Below are positions 8,116-16,704 of a DNA stretch of 64,000 nucleotides, piece by piece. Below the pieces are notes generated by a model. It saw only the letters and a list, made by a program, of their open reading frames with translations. It was not told the origin of the DNA and searched no databases. Within the stretch, counting starts at the first letter, position 1. Every line of letters begins with the position of its first letter. This DNA is from Chitinophagales bacterium. GTDB taxonomy: Bacteria > Bacteroidota > Bacteroidia > Chitinophagales > Chitinophagaceae. The position numbers and the translations under genes are program-made. The DNA lies in assembly GCA_030832085.1 (NCBI GenBank), contig JAURJU010000076.1, forward strand, positions 1 to 64,000, read 5' to 3'.

Positions 8116-10380
8116 TTATTTGCTGTTCGCTCTGATAACATTCAGTGCTCCTCCTGCCTTGAACCATTCGATTTGTTGGGCATTGTAGCTGTGGTTGGCT
8201 TCAATCACTTCAACAGTTCCGTCAGCATGATTGAGGACCACTTTCAATGGTTGCCCGGATGTAAACGAAGTCAGACCAACAACATCAATGTTGTCATTTT
8301 CCTGGATCTTGTTATAATCTTCCTTGTTGGCAAAGGTCAAAGCAAGCATACCTTGCTTTTTAAGGTTGGTTTCATGAATCCTTGCAAAGGATTTTACCAT
8401 CACCACCCTCACGCCGAGATGACGGGGCTCCATGGCGGCATGCTCTCTGGAAGATCCTTCACCATAGTTTTCATCACCCACAACAATGCTGCCAACATTT
8501 GCAGCCTTGTATGCCCGTTGTGTTGCAGGCACTGTTCCATATTCGCCAGTAAGCTGATTCTTTACATTGTCTGTTTTGTCATTGAAAAAGTTCTGTGCAC
8601 CAATCAACATGTTGTTGCTGATATTGTCAAGGTGCCCCCTGAATTTCAACCATGGGCCTGCCATGGAAATATGGTCGGTGGTGCATTTTCCCTTTGCCTT
8701 GATCAGGAGTTTCAAACCTTTCAGATCAGTGCCTTCCCATGCTGCGAAGGGGTATAGCAGTTGAAGGCGCTTGCTGTCAGGCTTAACACTTATTTGTACA
8801 CCGCTGCCATCTTCAGCAGGTGCCTGGTAGCCGGCATCTTCCACATCAAAACCCCTGGTTGGAAGTTCATCGCCACCAGGAGGGTCAAGTTTTACCGCTT
8901 CTCCTTTTTCATTGATGAGGGTATCGGTCAATGGGTTGAAGGTAAGGTCTCCTGCAATGGCCAATGCTGTGACTATTTCAGGACTGGCTACAAATGCAAG
9001 TGTATTGGGATTGCCATCTGCACGTTTGGCAAAGTTTCTGTTGAAGGAGTGTACTATCGTGTTTCTTTCTTGTTTTTCGGCACCCATTCTATCCCACATA
9101 CCGATACATGGACCGCAAGCATTGGCAAACACGGTTGCACCGATTTGGGCAAATGTATCCAAGAACCCATCTCTTTCAATGGTATAACGCACCAGCTCAC
9201 TTCCTGGTGTAATCGTGAATTCAGCCTTGGTTTTTAAGCCCTTTTCTGCCACCTGCTTTGCAAGGCTAACCGCGCGGCTGATGTCTTCGTATGAAGAGTT
9301 GGTGCAACTGCCAATCAATCCAACTTCAACCTTGGTAGGCCAGTTGTTTTTTGCCGCAGCTTCTTTCATTTGAGAAATCGGCGTGGCAAGATCTGGTGTG
9401 AAGGGTCCGTTCAGGTGGGGCTCCAGTTCACTCAGGTTGATCTCAATGACCTTGTCAAAATATTTTTCGGGATTGGCATATACTTCTTCGTCGCCAGTCA
9501 AATATGATTTGACTGCATCAGCTGCAGCTGCAACTTCAGCCCTTCCGGTTGAACGCAGGTAACGCGCCATGCTTTCATCGTATCCGAAGGTAGAAGTAGT
9601 GGCGCCGATTTCAGCACCCATGTTACAGATTGTGCCTTTTCCGGTACAACTCATGCTGGTAGCGCCCTCACCAAAATATTCAACAATTGCATTGGTCCCG
9701 CCTTTAACGGTGAGTATGCCCGCAACTTTAAGAATAACATCTTTGGGGGATGTCCATCCGTTCAATTTTCCAGTCAATTTTACGCCAATCAATTTAGGCA
9801 TCAGGAGTTCCCAGCTAAGGCCAGCCATTACATCACATGCATCTGCACCTCCAACGCCAATTGCCACCATGCCCAGTCCTCCTGCATTTACAGTATGGGA
9901 GTCAGTTCCAATCATCATCCCGCCAGGGAATGCATAGTTTTCCAATACAACCTGGTGGATGATACCTGCTCCTGGTTTCCAGAAACCAATCCCATATTTA
10001 TTGGAGATGGAGGATAGAAATTCATAGACTTCCTCGTTTTCAGTCACTGCCTTCTGGAGGTCAGTCTTGCTCTCGTTTTTGGCAACAATCAAATGGTCAC
10101 AATGTACAGTTGAGGGAACAGCAACTTTTTTGCGTCCGGTGGTATCAAATTGAAGAAGTGCCATTTGTGCCGTTGCATCTTGCATGGCAACCCTGTCTGG
10201 TGCAAAATCGACATAGGCTTTTCCCCGCTCAAAATCAGTTGTTTCAACACCTTTCCAGAGATGAGAATACAGTATTTTTTCCGCAAGCGTGAGGGGGCGA
10301 CCCAGCGCAGCCCTTGCTGCATCAACTTTTGCGGGCATTTCATTGTAGGTCTTCCTAATAAGGTCGAGATCGAATACCAT
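8116..10380 (-). CDS. Aconitate hydratase (mitochondrial-type)
   Basis: TCA-cycle enzyme that isomerises citrate to isocitrate using a [4Fe-4S] cluster. The 754 residues resemble the mitochondrial aconitase branch rather than AcnA or AcnB. The cluster ligands are Cys359 ([10 protein letters not shown]), Cys422 and Cys425 ([11 protein letters not shown]), almost the numbering of mature mammalian aconitase. The C-terminal swivel domain has [12 protein letters not shown] and the substrate-binding arginines. It has its own promoter (-33 TTTG, 20-bp spacer, -7 TAATTTTG), a leader of about 60 bases, and a strong terminator, so it appears monocistronic. Confidence 0.96.
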   Translation of the reverse strand: MVFDLDLIRKTYNEMPAKVDAARAALGRPLTLAEKILYSHLWKGVETTDFERGKAYVDFAPDRVAMQDATAQMALLQFDTTGRKKVAVPSTVHCDHLIVAKNESKTDLQKAVTENEEVYEFLSSISNKYGIGFWKPGAGIIHQVVLENYAFPGGMMIGTDSHTVNAGGLGMVAIGVGGADACDVMAGLSWELLMPKLIGVKLTGKLNGWTSPKDVILKVAGILTVKGGTNAIVEYFGEGATSMSCTGKGTICNMGAEIGATTSTFGYDESMARYLRSTGRAEVAAAADAVKSYLTGDEEVYANPEKYFDKVIEINLSELEPHLNGPFTPDLATPISQMKEAAAKNNWPTKVEVGLIGSCTNSSYEDISRAVSLAKQVAEKGLKTKAEFTITPGSELVRYTIERDGFLDTFAQIGATVFANACGPCIGMWDRMGAEKQERNTIVHSFNRNFAKRADGNPNTLAFVASPEIVTALAIAGDLTFNPLTDTLINEKGEAVKLDPPGGDELPTRGFDVEDAGYQAPAEDGSGVQISVKPDSKRLQLLYPFAAWEGTDLKGLKLLIKAKGKCTTDHISMAGPWLKFRGHLDNISNNMLIGAQNFFNDKTDNVKNQLTGEYGTVPATQRAYKAANVGSIVVGDENYGEGSSREHAAMEPRHLGVRVVMVKSFARIHETNLKKQGMLALTFANKEDYNKIQENDNIDVVGLTSFTSGQPLKVVLNHADGTVEVIEANHSYNAQQIEWFKAGGALNVIRANSK

Positions 10381-10443
10381 GGCTTTTGATTTTTACTATT
10401 TTTTGGTAAATGTCACCCTGATTCCCAAGGGGGCAAGGCGTTG

Positions 10444-10475
10444 CAAAATTAATTAAATAAGGGCCGCTTACCAAA
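10444..10475 (-). promoter_or_regulatory. Promoter of the aconitase gene
   Basis: On the minus strand TTTG (10475-10472), a 20-base spacer and TAATTTTG (10451-10444) match the Bacteroidota consensus TTTG-N19-21-TAnnTTTG exactly. The start codon lies about 64 bases downstream. The -33 element abuts that of the divergent PspC-like gene. Confidence 0.75.
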
Positions 10476-10499
10476 CTTGATGGAATAAAGCGGATTATT

Positions 10500-10507
10500 T
10501 ATATTTG
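10500..10507 (+). promoter_or_regulatory. -7 box of the PspC-like gene
   Basis: TATATTTG matches TAnnTTTG, with CTTG (10476-10479) twenty bases upstream as an imperfect -33 element. Only four bases separate the box from the ATG at 10512, so transcription should start at or within a base or two of the start codon. Confidence 0.65.
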
Positions 10508-10511
10508 AGGT

Positions 10512-10733
10512 ATGGAAAAACTCCGAAATTTCATCGAATGGCAACTTTTTGGTGTCTGTACCAGGATAGGAGAAAAGATGGGTATATCCACTTTTACCAT
10601 CAGAAAATATTTCATGTACATCTCCTGCCTTACGTTGGGTTCTCCGGTTGTATTTTATTTCATCCTGGCTTTTTGGATGAACCTTAAGCGCTATATTTTT
10701 CAGTCCAAGCGAAACCCCGTCAGGTACAGTTAA
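10512..10733 (+). CDS. Small PspC-like membrane protein
   Basis: 73 residues: a short cytoplasmic N-terminus with the PspC-type block FGVCTRIGEKMGISTFTIRK, one transmembrane helix (about residues 36-57), and a basic tail. PspC-domain proteins bind the inner membrane and in enterobacteria take part in the phage-shock envelope response. Here the protein stands alone with no pspA or pspB. It is divergent from aconitase and its stop codon overlaps the last bases of kdsA by four. The family call is moderately sure; the function is not known. Confidence 0.7.
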   Translation: MEKLRNFIEWQLFGVCTRIGEKMGISTFTIRKYFMYISCLTLGSPVVFYFILAFWMNLKRYIFQSKRNPVRYS

Positions 10734-11551
10734 ACGACTGCTTTCCTTATCCTCAACAACGCTTTCAACAAATCTTCCAACAGGTCCAAGTGCAGCATGT
10801 TGGCTCCATCACTCAATGCTTTTGAGGGCTCAGGATGTGTTTCGATGAACAATCCGTTGGCGCCAACTGCGACAGCCGCCTTTGCGATGGTGCCTATCAT
10901 TTTGGGATTCCCCCCAGTTACTCCTGCAGCCTGGTTGGGTTGTTGCAGCGCGTGGGTACAATCCATCACAACCGGTACACCGTGAGACTGCATGATGGGA
11001 ATATTCCTGTAATCAACAATCAGGTCCTGGTATCCAAAAGTGGTTCCCCGTTCAGTAAGCATGATGTTTTGGTTCCCGGTTTTCCTTACTTTGTCTACTG
11101 CAAACCTCATGGCATCTCCACTTACGAATTGCCCCTTTTTAATATTGACGATATTGCCGGTTTCCCCTGCTGCAACCAGCAGGTCAGTTTGCCTGCAAAG
11201 GAAGGCAGGAATCTGTAGGATGTCAGCAAAGGGTGCAGCCATGGCAGCTTCATCTGCAGCATGGATATCCGTGGTGGTGGGCAATGAAAACCGATTCCCG
11301 GTCTTTCTCAATAGATCAAGTCCTGTTGCATCACCAACACCTGTAAATGAGGAAGCGCTTGTCCTGTTGGCCTTTCTGTAAGAAGCCTTGAAAACATAGG
11401 GAATTCCCAATTGGTTGCAGATCTGGGAAACTCTTTTGGCTACAGTATCCAGAACATCCTTGCTTTCAATTACACAGGGACCTGCAATCAGGAAAAAATT
11501 ATTTTCATCATAGGACTGTCCTGTAAACAGGTCTTTAAGAAATTTTTCCAT
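10730..11551 (-). CDS. kdsA: 3-deoxy-8-phosphooctulonate synthase
   Basis: Condenses phosphoenolpyruvate with arabinose 5-phosphate to KDO 8-phosphate for the LPS inner core. The 273 residues show FKASYRKANRTS, DIHAADEA, ILQIPAFLCRQTDLL and TERGTTFGYQ. The N-terminal AGPCVIES puts a cysteine (Cys26) where E. coli KdsA has the non-metal Asn26, so this is the metal-dependent class as in Aquifex. It has its own promoter, whose -7 box is four bases before the ATG. Confidence 0.96.
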   Translation of the reverse strand: MEKFLKDLFTGQSYDENNFFLIAGPCVIESKDVLDTVAKRVSQICNQLGIPYVFKASYRKANRTSASSFTGVGDATGLDLLRKTGNRFSLPTTTDIHAADEAAMAAPFADILQIPAFLCRQTDLLVAAGETGNIVNIKKGQFVSGDAMRFAVDKVRKTGNQNIMLTERGTTFGYQDLIVDYRNIPIMQSHGVPVVMDCTHALQQPNQAAGVTGGNPKMIGTIAKAAVAVGANGLFIETHPEPSKALSDGANMLHLDLLEDLLKALLRIRKAVV

Positions 11552-11555
11552 CCCG

Positions 11556-11563
11556 CAAAGATA
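11556..11563 (-). promoter_or_regulatory. -7 box of kdsA
   Basis: TATCTTTG on the minus strand, four bases (CGGG) before the kdsA ATG at 11551. No clear -33 TTTG is found at the expected distance. The spacing implies a leaderless or near-leaderless kdsA mRNA. Confidence 0.6.
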
Positions 11564-11576
11564 CAGTCACTTGTCT

Positions 11577-11584
11577 TATGTTTG
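11577..11584 (+). promoter_or_regulatory. -7 box of the threonine-dehydrogenase-like gene
   Basis: TATGTTTG on the plus strand, 23 bases before the ATG at 11608. It sits back-to-back with the kdsA -7 box, only 13 bases away, so the two divergent promoters must share or compete for the same DNA. Confidence 0.6.
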
Positions 11585-11607
11585 CATATTCAAACAACGC
11601 AGGTCAT

Positions 11608-12564
11608 ATGAAAAAAGAGAAAATACTTGTTATCGGTGCTAGTGGTCAGATCGGAGTAGAACTTACGCTTGCGTTGCGAAAAATATATGGTGGTTCTAAT
11701 GTTGTGGCATCTGACCTGCGGGAGGAAAACGAGCTCCTCAAGGGATCTGGTCCTTATGTGAGTTTGGATGTTATGAACAAGGAAATGCTGCACGTGCAAA
11801 TCATTCGCCAAAACATTACCCAGGTATATCTTTTGGCTGCAATCCTTTCGGCAACCGGTGAAAAGAATCCTCCTTTGGCCTGGCACTTGAACATGCAGTC
11901 ATTGTTGAATGTGTTGGACATTGCCAAGGAAGAAAAACTCACCAAAGTGTATTGGCCGAGCAGCATCGCCGTTTTTGGACCTACATCCCCCAAGCTCAAT
12001 TGTCCCCAACATACCATCATCGAACCCACTACCGTTTATGGCATCAGTAAATACGCCGGTGAATTCTGGTGCAATTATTTTCACCAGCGCTATGGGGTGG
12101 ATGTCAGAAGCTTGCGTTATCCTGGCTTGATCAGCTACAAGTCATCACCGGGTGGTGGTACTACGGATTATGCCGTAGAGATATTTCATGCTGCAAAGGA
12201 AAAGCAAAAATATACCAGCTTCCTGAATGCGGATACCCATTTGCCGATGATGTACATGCCCGATGCCATCAGGGCTACCATTGAACTGATGGAGGCTCCT
12301 GCAGAAAAAATCAAGATCAGGACTTCGTATAACCTTTCTGGCATGAGTTTTTCTCCACAGGAAATAGGAGAGGAGATCAAAAAACACATTCCAAATTTTC
12401 AGTTGGATTTCAAACCGGATTATCGCCAGCAGATTGCAGACAGCTGGCCCAAAAGCATTGATGATTCAAGGGCCAACGAAGACTGGGGATGGAAGCCTGC
12501 ATTTGATCTTGAAAAAATGACTGGCGACATGTTGTTGAACCTGGATGGTGGCGTTGTGAATTAA
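11608..12564 (+). CDS. SDR-type L-threonine 3-dehydrogenase-like epimerase
   Basis: 318 residues from the ATG at 11608. An earlier in-frame ATG at 11578 falls inside the promoter -7 box and is rejected. It is a Rossmann-fold extended SDR with VIGASGQIG near the N-terminus and the catalytic YGISKYAGE (YxxxK). The downstream RYPGLISY and GGGTTDYAVEIFH blocks are characteristic of the short-chain NAD-dependent threonine dehydrogenases that oxidise L-threonine to 2-amino-3-ketobutyrate. No kbl partner is adjacent. A sugar epimerase is the alternative, but the GTTDYA block favours threonine dehydrogenase. Confidence 0.8.
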   Translation: MKKEKILVIGASGQIGVELTLALRKIYGGSNVVASDLREENELLKGSGPYVSLDVMNKEMLHVQIIRQNITQVYLLAAILSATGEKNPPLAWHLNMQSLLNVLDIAKEEKLTKVYWPSSIAVFGPTSPKLNCPQHTIIEPTTVYGISKYAGEFWCNYFHQRYGVDVRSLRYPGLISYKSSPGGGTTDYAVEIFHAAKEKQKYTSFLNADTHLPMMYMPDAIRATIELMEAPAEKIKIRTSYNLSGMSFSPQEIGEEIKKHIPNFQLDFKPDYRQQIADSWPKSIDDSRANEDWGWKPAFDLEKMTGDMLLNLDGGVVN

Positions 12565-12576
12565 GGGTTTCTCCGC

Positions 12577-13047
12577 TCATCGAATGAGCGCCACAATTTT
12601 TTCGAGAAATGTTGCATCTACAGCATCGAATGTGTCGTAATCGCTGCTGTCGACATCCAACACACCAATCACAAGGTTGTTTTTGATGATGGGCACCACA
12701 ATCTCACTTTTGGATGCACTGTTGCATGCAATATGTCCTGGAAATTTCTCAACATCAGGAACGATGATGGTTTTTGCCCTTTCCCATGATGTTCCGCAAA
12801 CGCCGCGTCCTCTGCCAATTCTTGTGCAGGCAACTGGTCCTTGAAACGGGGCAAGTACCAGTACGTCATTTTTGACCAGGTAAAAACCTACCCAAAAAAA
12901 ATTGAACTGTTCCTTCAGCGCCGCAGCAATATTGGCAAGATTGGCGGTAAGGTCGGGTTCACCTTCTATCAATCCTTTTATTTGGGGAATCAGGGAAAGG
13001 TACTGCTCCTCTTTGCTGCCATGCCCTATGTTCAGGTCTTCTGCCAT
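12577..13047 (-). CDS. Free methionine-(R)-sulfoxide reductase (GAF domain)
   Basis: Single GAF-domain enzyme reducing free Met-R-sulfoxide. Starting at 13047 (MAEDLNIGHG) it has 156 residues; a start at 13077 would overlap rrf2. The three redox cysteines Cys74 (VACTRIG), Cys84 (GVCGTSW) and Cys108 (HIACNS) have spacings 10 and 24, identical to Cys84/94/118 of the E. coli enzyme. The WVGFYL and VPI blocks complete the family match. It is the last gene of the parA-parB-DUF5683-dapB-rrf2 series, seven bases after rrf2. Confidence 0.9.
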   Translation of the reverse strand: MAEDLNIGHGSKEEQYLSLIPQIKGLIEGEPDLTANLANIAAALKEQFNFFWVGFYLVKNDVLVLAPFQGPVACTRIGRGRGVCGTSWERAKTIIVPDVEKFPGHIACNSASKSEIVVPIIKNNLVIGVLDVDSSDYDTFDAVDATFLEKIVALIR

Positions 13048-13054
13048 GTTTGCA

Positions 13055-13465
13055 TTATTTGCTGATGAGATCAGCAACTGTTTTATTCTCCAGTATTTTC
13101 AATGTGGCGTCCCGGACCAGGATCATTGTGTCGTGCAGGCCACAATTTTTTTCATCGCAGTTTTTGCAGCGCTCATAAAAATAAAGGCTTGCACAGGGAA
13201 GCATGGCAATGGGGCCGTCAATTTTACGGATGACCTCTGCCAATGCGATTCGATCTGGAGAGGTTTTGATGAAGTATCCACCTCCTTTGCCCTTTTTGCT
13301 TTCAAGGATTCCTGCCTTTCTGAGCTCCAGCAGGATGTTTTCCAGGAATTTAAGCGGAATTTTCTTTTTTTGGGCTATGTCGGCAATCAAGACTGGGCCA
13401 TCGTCCTTGTGTTCTGCGAGGTACATAAGGGCCTGAAATGCATACTGTGTTTTCTTGTTCAACAT
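13055..13465 (-). CDS. Rrf2-family iron-sulfur transcriptional regulator
   Basis: 136 residues with an N-terminal winged helix (recognition region about residues 26-50, then the wing GKGGGYFI). The C-terminal part has four cysteines (Cys91, Cys100, Cys103, Cys108), enough to bind an Fe-S cluster as in IscR/NsrR. This suggests redox or NO sensing, but the regulon cannot be read from sequence. It lies six bases after dapB and seven before the methionine-sulfoxide reductase, so it is probably cotranscribed with both. Confidence 0.9.
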   Translation of the reverse strand: MLNKKTQYAFQALMYLAEHKDDGPVLIADIAQKKKIPLKFLENILLELRKAGILESKKGKGGGYFIKTSPDRIALAEVIRKIDGPIAMLPCASLYFYERCKNCDEKNCGLHDTMILVRDATLKILENKTVADLISK

Positions 13466-13471
13466 GGCAAA

Positions 13472-14194
13472 CTAGTTTCCAAATCCAAGTACATCTTTCA
13501 TGGTGAAAATTCCTTTTTTACCGTGAATGAATTCTGCAGCCAAAACTGCACCAAGGGCGAACCCATTGCGGCTGTGTGCATTGTGGATGATCTGGATATC
13601 ATCAATTGCAGAACTGTATTTTACTTCGTGAAAGCCGGGGTAGGGGTCAATTCTTTCGCTTTTGATCAACAATTCATGGTCCTCAAACGGTTCGCTGTTG
13701 ACCCATGCTGTTTTGGCGCTGTTGTTGGCCAATACCTGTTCAGCCAGTGTTATAGCTGTTCCGCTGGGTGCATCTTTTTTTTGTGTATGGTGGATTTCAG
13801 TGATGCTGATGTCATAATGGCGTTGGCCTTCCATCAGTTGTGCAAGTTTTTTGTTTACCTCAAAAAAAATGTTAACCCCAACACTGAAATTGCTGGCATA
13901 CATGAAGCTGCCATTGTATTCAGTGCATTTTTGCTCTACCTGAGCAAGGTTTTCCAGCCAACCGGTTGATCCGCATACGATGGGTGTACCGAATTCTATG
14001 CATTTCAATACATTTTGAAAGGCGGTATGTGGCCCAGTAAATTCTATTGCAGCATCAATGGCAGAAAAGTTGTCAAAATTGAAGTCATCAAGGTTGCTGA
14101 TGTCAATCTTTAGACCAACCCTATGACCTCGGGCGAGTGCCACTTCCTCAATGATTTTGCCCATCTTACCGTATCCCACCAAAGCAATGTTCAT
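13472..14194 (-). CDS. dapB: 4-hydroxy-tetrahydrodipicolinate reductase
   Basis: NAD(P)H-dependent step of the diaminopimelate/lysine pathway. The 240 residues include the N-terminal VGYGKMGK nucleotide loop, CGSTGW (residues 74-79), and the active-site block EIHHTQKKDAPSGTA with His135/His136 and Lys140. It is shorter than the about 270-residue enterobacterial enzyme but typical of Bacteroidota. Neighbours upstream are parA, parB and a DUF5683 gene. Confidence 0.95.
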   Translation of the reverse strand: MNIALVGYGKMGKIIEEVALARGHRVGLKIDISNLDDFNFDNFSAIDAAIEFTGPHTAFQNVLKCIEFGTPIVCGSTGWLENLAQVEQKCTEYNGSFMYASNFSVGVNIFFEVNKKLAQLMEGQRHYDISITEIHHTQKKDAPSGTAITLAEQVLANNSAKTAWVNSEPFEDHELLIKSERIDPYPGFHEVKYSSAIDDIQIIHNAHSRNGFALGAVLAAEFIHGKKGIFTMKDVLGFGN

Positions 14195-14229
14195 GGCCGC
14201 TTTTTTTGTGAAGTTAATTTTTTTATGTG

Positions 14230-14889
14230 CTAAAATGAAATGGATTTGGTTGATTTGGGCTTTCCAAAATGAAACGAGGCAGTGAAACCCATTTGACCCG
14301 TCCTGCCTGATGAAAAATTCGGTTTGATTCCCAAGCTCAAATCATCGGAAATATCAAAGGTTTTCAGGTGCCCGTCCACTGCTGCATCAGCAATGTTCAA
14401 CCCCCACAATACAAGCAAACCAAGTATGGAAAAATCCATTCCTTTTCTGAACTCATTTCTGTAAAGCTTCAGCGATTCTTTCGCCAGCGGCTTCAGTTCA
14501 GGCGCAATCAGCAAGTCATTGGTGGTATCCTTGTCTGACCTGGCCGCATAGGCAAAACGTGTTTTTTTGTACCAGGTGCTGTTATAGCTAAATGTGCTCA
14601 CAGGTATTGCCAGGATTCCATAGACAATGGGCACTTTCCAATATTTTTTATTGTATACCTGGCCTAATCCGGGCAAGATTGCTGACCTGAGTGATGCTTT
14701 TGCGGCGTTGGACCTGACTTTTTTTACCGTGTCTTTGAATGCTGTTCTGATGGCAGTATCAGCTGAAGATAAGAATTGCTTTTTTTTGAGGGATGGTTTT
14801 GGGATACTGTCCTGCGCAAAGATGGTGTTTGCGCTGAAGAGCAGCAGGATCAGTGAAAAATACCATTTATTGGGCAGCAGAAACATCAA
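14230..14889 (-). CDS. DUF5683 membrane protein
   Basis: 219 residues with an N-terminal signal or anchor (about residues 8-26), then the family hallmark RSAILPGLGQVYNKKYWK followed by a hydrophobic segment (about residues 88-105) and another near residue 160. It belongs to the Bacteroidota family DUF5683, whose function is unknown. Its start overlaps the parB stop by four bases, so translation is coupled to parB. The conserved position between parB and dapB is known in this phylum, but no role in segregation has been shown. Confidence 0.85.
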   Translation of the reverse strand: MMFLLPNKWYFSLILLLFSANTIFAQDSIPKPSLKKKQFLSSADTAIRTAFKDTVKKVRSNAAKASLRSAILPGLGQVYNKKYWKVPIVYGILAIPVSTFSYNSTWYKKTRFAYAARSDKDTTNDLLIAPELKPLAKESLKLYRNEFRKGMDFSILGLLVLWGLNIADAAVDGHLKTFDISDDLSLGIKPNFSSGRTGQMGFTASFHFGKPKSTKSISF

Positions 14890-15803
14890 TGGATGTTGAC
14901 ATTCATTTTTTCAAGCAGTCCGTTCAATTCCTCCAAAGAATAATATTCCAGGGAGATTTTACCCTTTCCCGTTTTTTGGTGCTCCAGTTTTACCTTGGTG
15001 CCAAAAAAAGAGGAGAGCTGGTCCTGAATTTTATTGAATTGACCTTGCGGCTTTTCCTTTGTTTCATTTTTCCCCTTGGATGGCTTGTACAATTGTTTGA
15101 CAAGTTCTTCCGTTTGCCTTACTGATAATTTTTTTGCTTGAATAGCGTTGAAAACATACAGTTGCTTGTCAACTTCCCCAGCATTGATCAGTGCCCTTGC
15201 ATGCCCCATGGACAACAAGCCTTTTCTCACTGCAACCACAATGTCAGGAGGAAGTTTCAGCATCCTGATATAATTGGATACCGTGCTTCGGTCCATGCCC
15301 ATCCTTGAAGCAACATCTTCTTGGGTCATTGCACACTCATCCATCAGACGCTGGTAGCTGAGGCCTATTTCTATCGCATTGAGGTTCTCACGCTGGAGGT
15401 TTTCAAGCAAGCCCAATTCAAGGGTCTGCTTGTCATCAACTTCGCGGAGGTATACAGGCACATCCTTGATTCCTGCGAGCTTGGCAGCACGCCATCTTCT
15501 TTCTCCTGCGATCAATTTGTATTTGCCGGAAGGGAGCTGTGCAACAGTCAATGGTTGTATGATATCGTGCTGTCGAATGGATTGGGCCAACTCTTCGAGG
15601 GCTTTTGCATCAAAGTCTTGGCGTGGTTGCTTTGCATTGGGAACAATGTCTTCCAGGGGTATCCTTGACACTGATGTGGCCTTGGCAACCACCTCAGCTT
15701 TGAGCGCTCCTGCGGGGGTCTTCATTTCTGCGTCAATGCTACCCAACAGGGACCGTATACCCCTGTTCAATGCATCTTTCTTGTTGCTGGAATTATTGCT
15801 CAT
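14886..15803 (-). CDS. parB: Chromosome-partitioning protein ParB
   Basis: CTP-dependent DNA clamp that loads at parS and spreads to organise the origin region. The 305 residues show the N-terminal ParB/Srx domain (IVPNAKQPRQDFD), the CTP-binding GERRWRAAKLAG at about residue 117, and a helix-turn-helix (MTQEDVASRMGMDRSTVSNY). The Lys-rich linker and C-terminal dimerisation helix are present. Its start overlaps the parA stop by 11 bases. I found no convincing parS site in the window. Confidence 0.96.
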   Translation of the reverse strand: MSNNSSNKKDALNRGIRSLLGSIDAEMKTPAGALKAEVVAKATSVSRIPLEDIVPNAKQPRQDFDAKALEELAQSIRQHDIIQPLTVAQLPSGKYKLIAGERRWRAAKLAGIKDVPVYLREVDDKQTLELGLLENLQRENLNAIEIGLSYQRLMDECAMTQEDVASRMGMDRSTVSNYIRMLKLPPDIVVAVRKGLLSMGHARALINAGEVDKQLYVFNAIQAKKLSVRQTEELVKQLYKPSKGKNETKEKPQGQFNKIQDQLSSFFGTKVKLEHQKTGKGKISLEYYSLEELNGLLEKMNVNIH

Positions 15804-16608
15804 TCTCTGGATTTATTGTGCGTTCGGCTTCCTTTATTTTTGTCATGTTGTTCTTCTGCAGGATTTCCTTTGCAAGGTTAAGGTAATTGACAGCCCCCTT
15901 GCTTTCTGCATCATAGAGGATGGCTGGTTTTCCTACACTTGGAGCCTCGCTCAGCTTTGTGTTCCTGTGAATAATGGAGTCAAATACCATGTCTTCAAAA
16001 TGTCTTCTGATCTCGTTGACAATCTGGTTGCAAAGGCGCAACCTGCTGTCGTACATGGTCATGAGAATGCCTTCAATGGCAAGAGCGGTATTGAGCCTGC
16101 TTTGTACAATTTTGATGGTATTCAGTAATTTTCCCAATCCCTCCAATGCAAAAAATTCGGCTTGAACGGGGATCACAACGGAGTCTGCCGCAACCAATGC
16201 ATTTACCGTGATAAGGCCGAGCGAAGGGGAGCAGTCTATGATGATAAAATCGTACTCTTCCCTTATTTCTTCCAACAGCGCCTTGATGACATTTTCCCTG
16301 TTGGGATAATTGATCATTTCAAGTTCAGCCCCAACGAGGTCAATGTGAGAGGGGATCAAATCGAGGTTGGGAATTTCTGTTTTTAAGATGGAATCTTTTG
16401 CTTTTGCATCACCAACCATACAATCGTAAATACTTTGCTGCACATTCTGGAGGTCAAATCCTACACCGGATGTACTATTGGCCTGTGGATCGGCATCAAG
16501 CAACAGCGTTTTGTATTCCAAAACAGCAAGGCTGGCTGCCAGATTGATTGCGGTGGTTGTTTTACCAACTCCACCTTTTTGATTTGCTACACCAATAATC
16601 CGGGCCAT
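15793..16608 (-). CDS. parA: Chromosome-partitioning ATPase ParA
   Basis: Deviant Walker-A ATPase (Soj/ParA) that binds DNA nonspecifically and moves ParB-parS complexes. The 271 residues begin MARIIGVANQKGGVGKTT, with the signature lysine at residue 11 and KGGVGKT at 11-17. LLDADPQANST (Walker A') and FIIIDCSPSLG (Walker B) follow. It is the first gene of the minus-strand operon parA-parB-DUF5683-dapB-rrf2-fRMsr and is divergent from the FMN reductase gene. Confidence 0.96.
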   Translation of the reverse strand: MARIIGVANQKGGVGKTTTAINLAASLAVLEYKTLLLDADPQANSTSGVGFDLQNVQQSIYDCMVGDAKAKDSILKTEIPNLDLIPSHIDLVGAELEMINYPNRENVIKALLEEIREEYDFIIIDCSPSLGLITVNALVAADSVVIPVQAEFFALEGLGKLLNTIKIVQSRLNTALAIEGILMTMYDSRLRLCNQIVNEIRRHFEDMVFDSIIHRNTKLSEAPSVGKPAILYDAESKGAVNYLNLAKEILQKNNMTKIKEAERTINPENEQ

Positions 16609-16704
16609 GTTTTTTTAATGATTTGTTGAGAATGACAGGATGACAAATTTACAATTTCGGTACCATTTTAGGGAACATTATGCATAAAATAATGTTAGTG
16701 TTGC

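Noticed and set aside
12574-12590. CGCTCAT-CGA-ATGAGCG hairpin between convergent genes
   Set aside because: A perfect 7-bp stem, but no adjacent T-tract on either strand and it overlaps the fRMsr stop; not called as a terminator.
12902-13969. 355-codon open frame on the plus strand across fRMsr, rrf2 and dapB
   Set aside because: It is antisense to three genes with clear family motifs; the translation is Cys/Phe-rich with no recognisable domain or start context.
14886-16608. Search for parS near parAB
   Set aside because: Several CACGTG cores exist in the window (for example at 4375 and 11790) but none has the flanking palindrome of parS.
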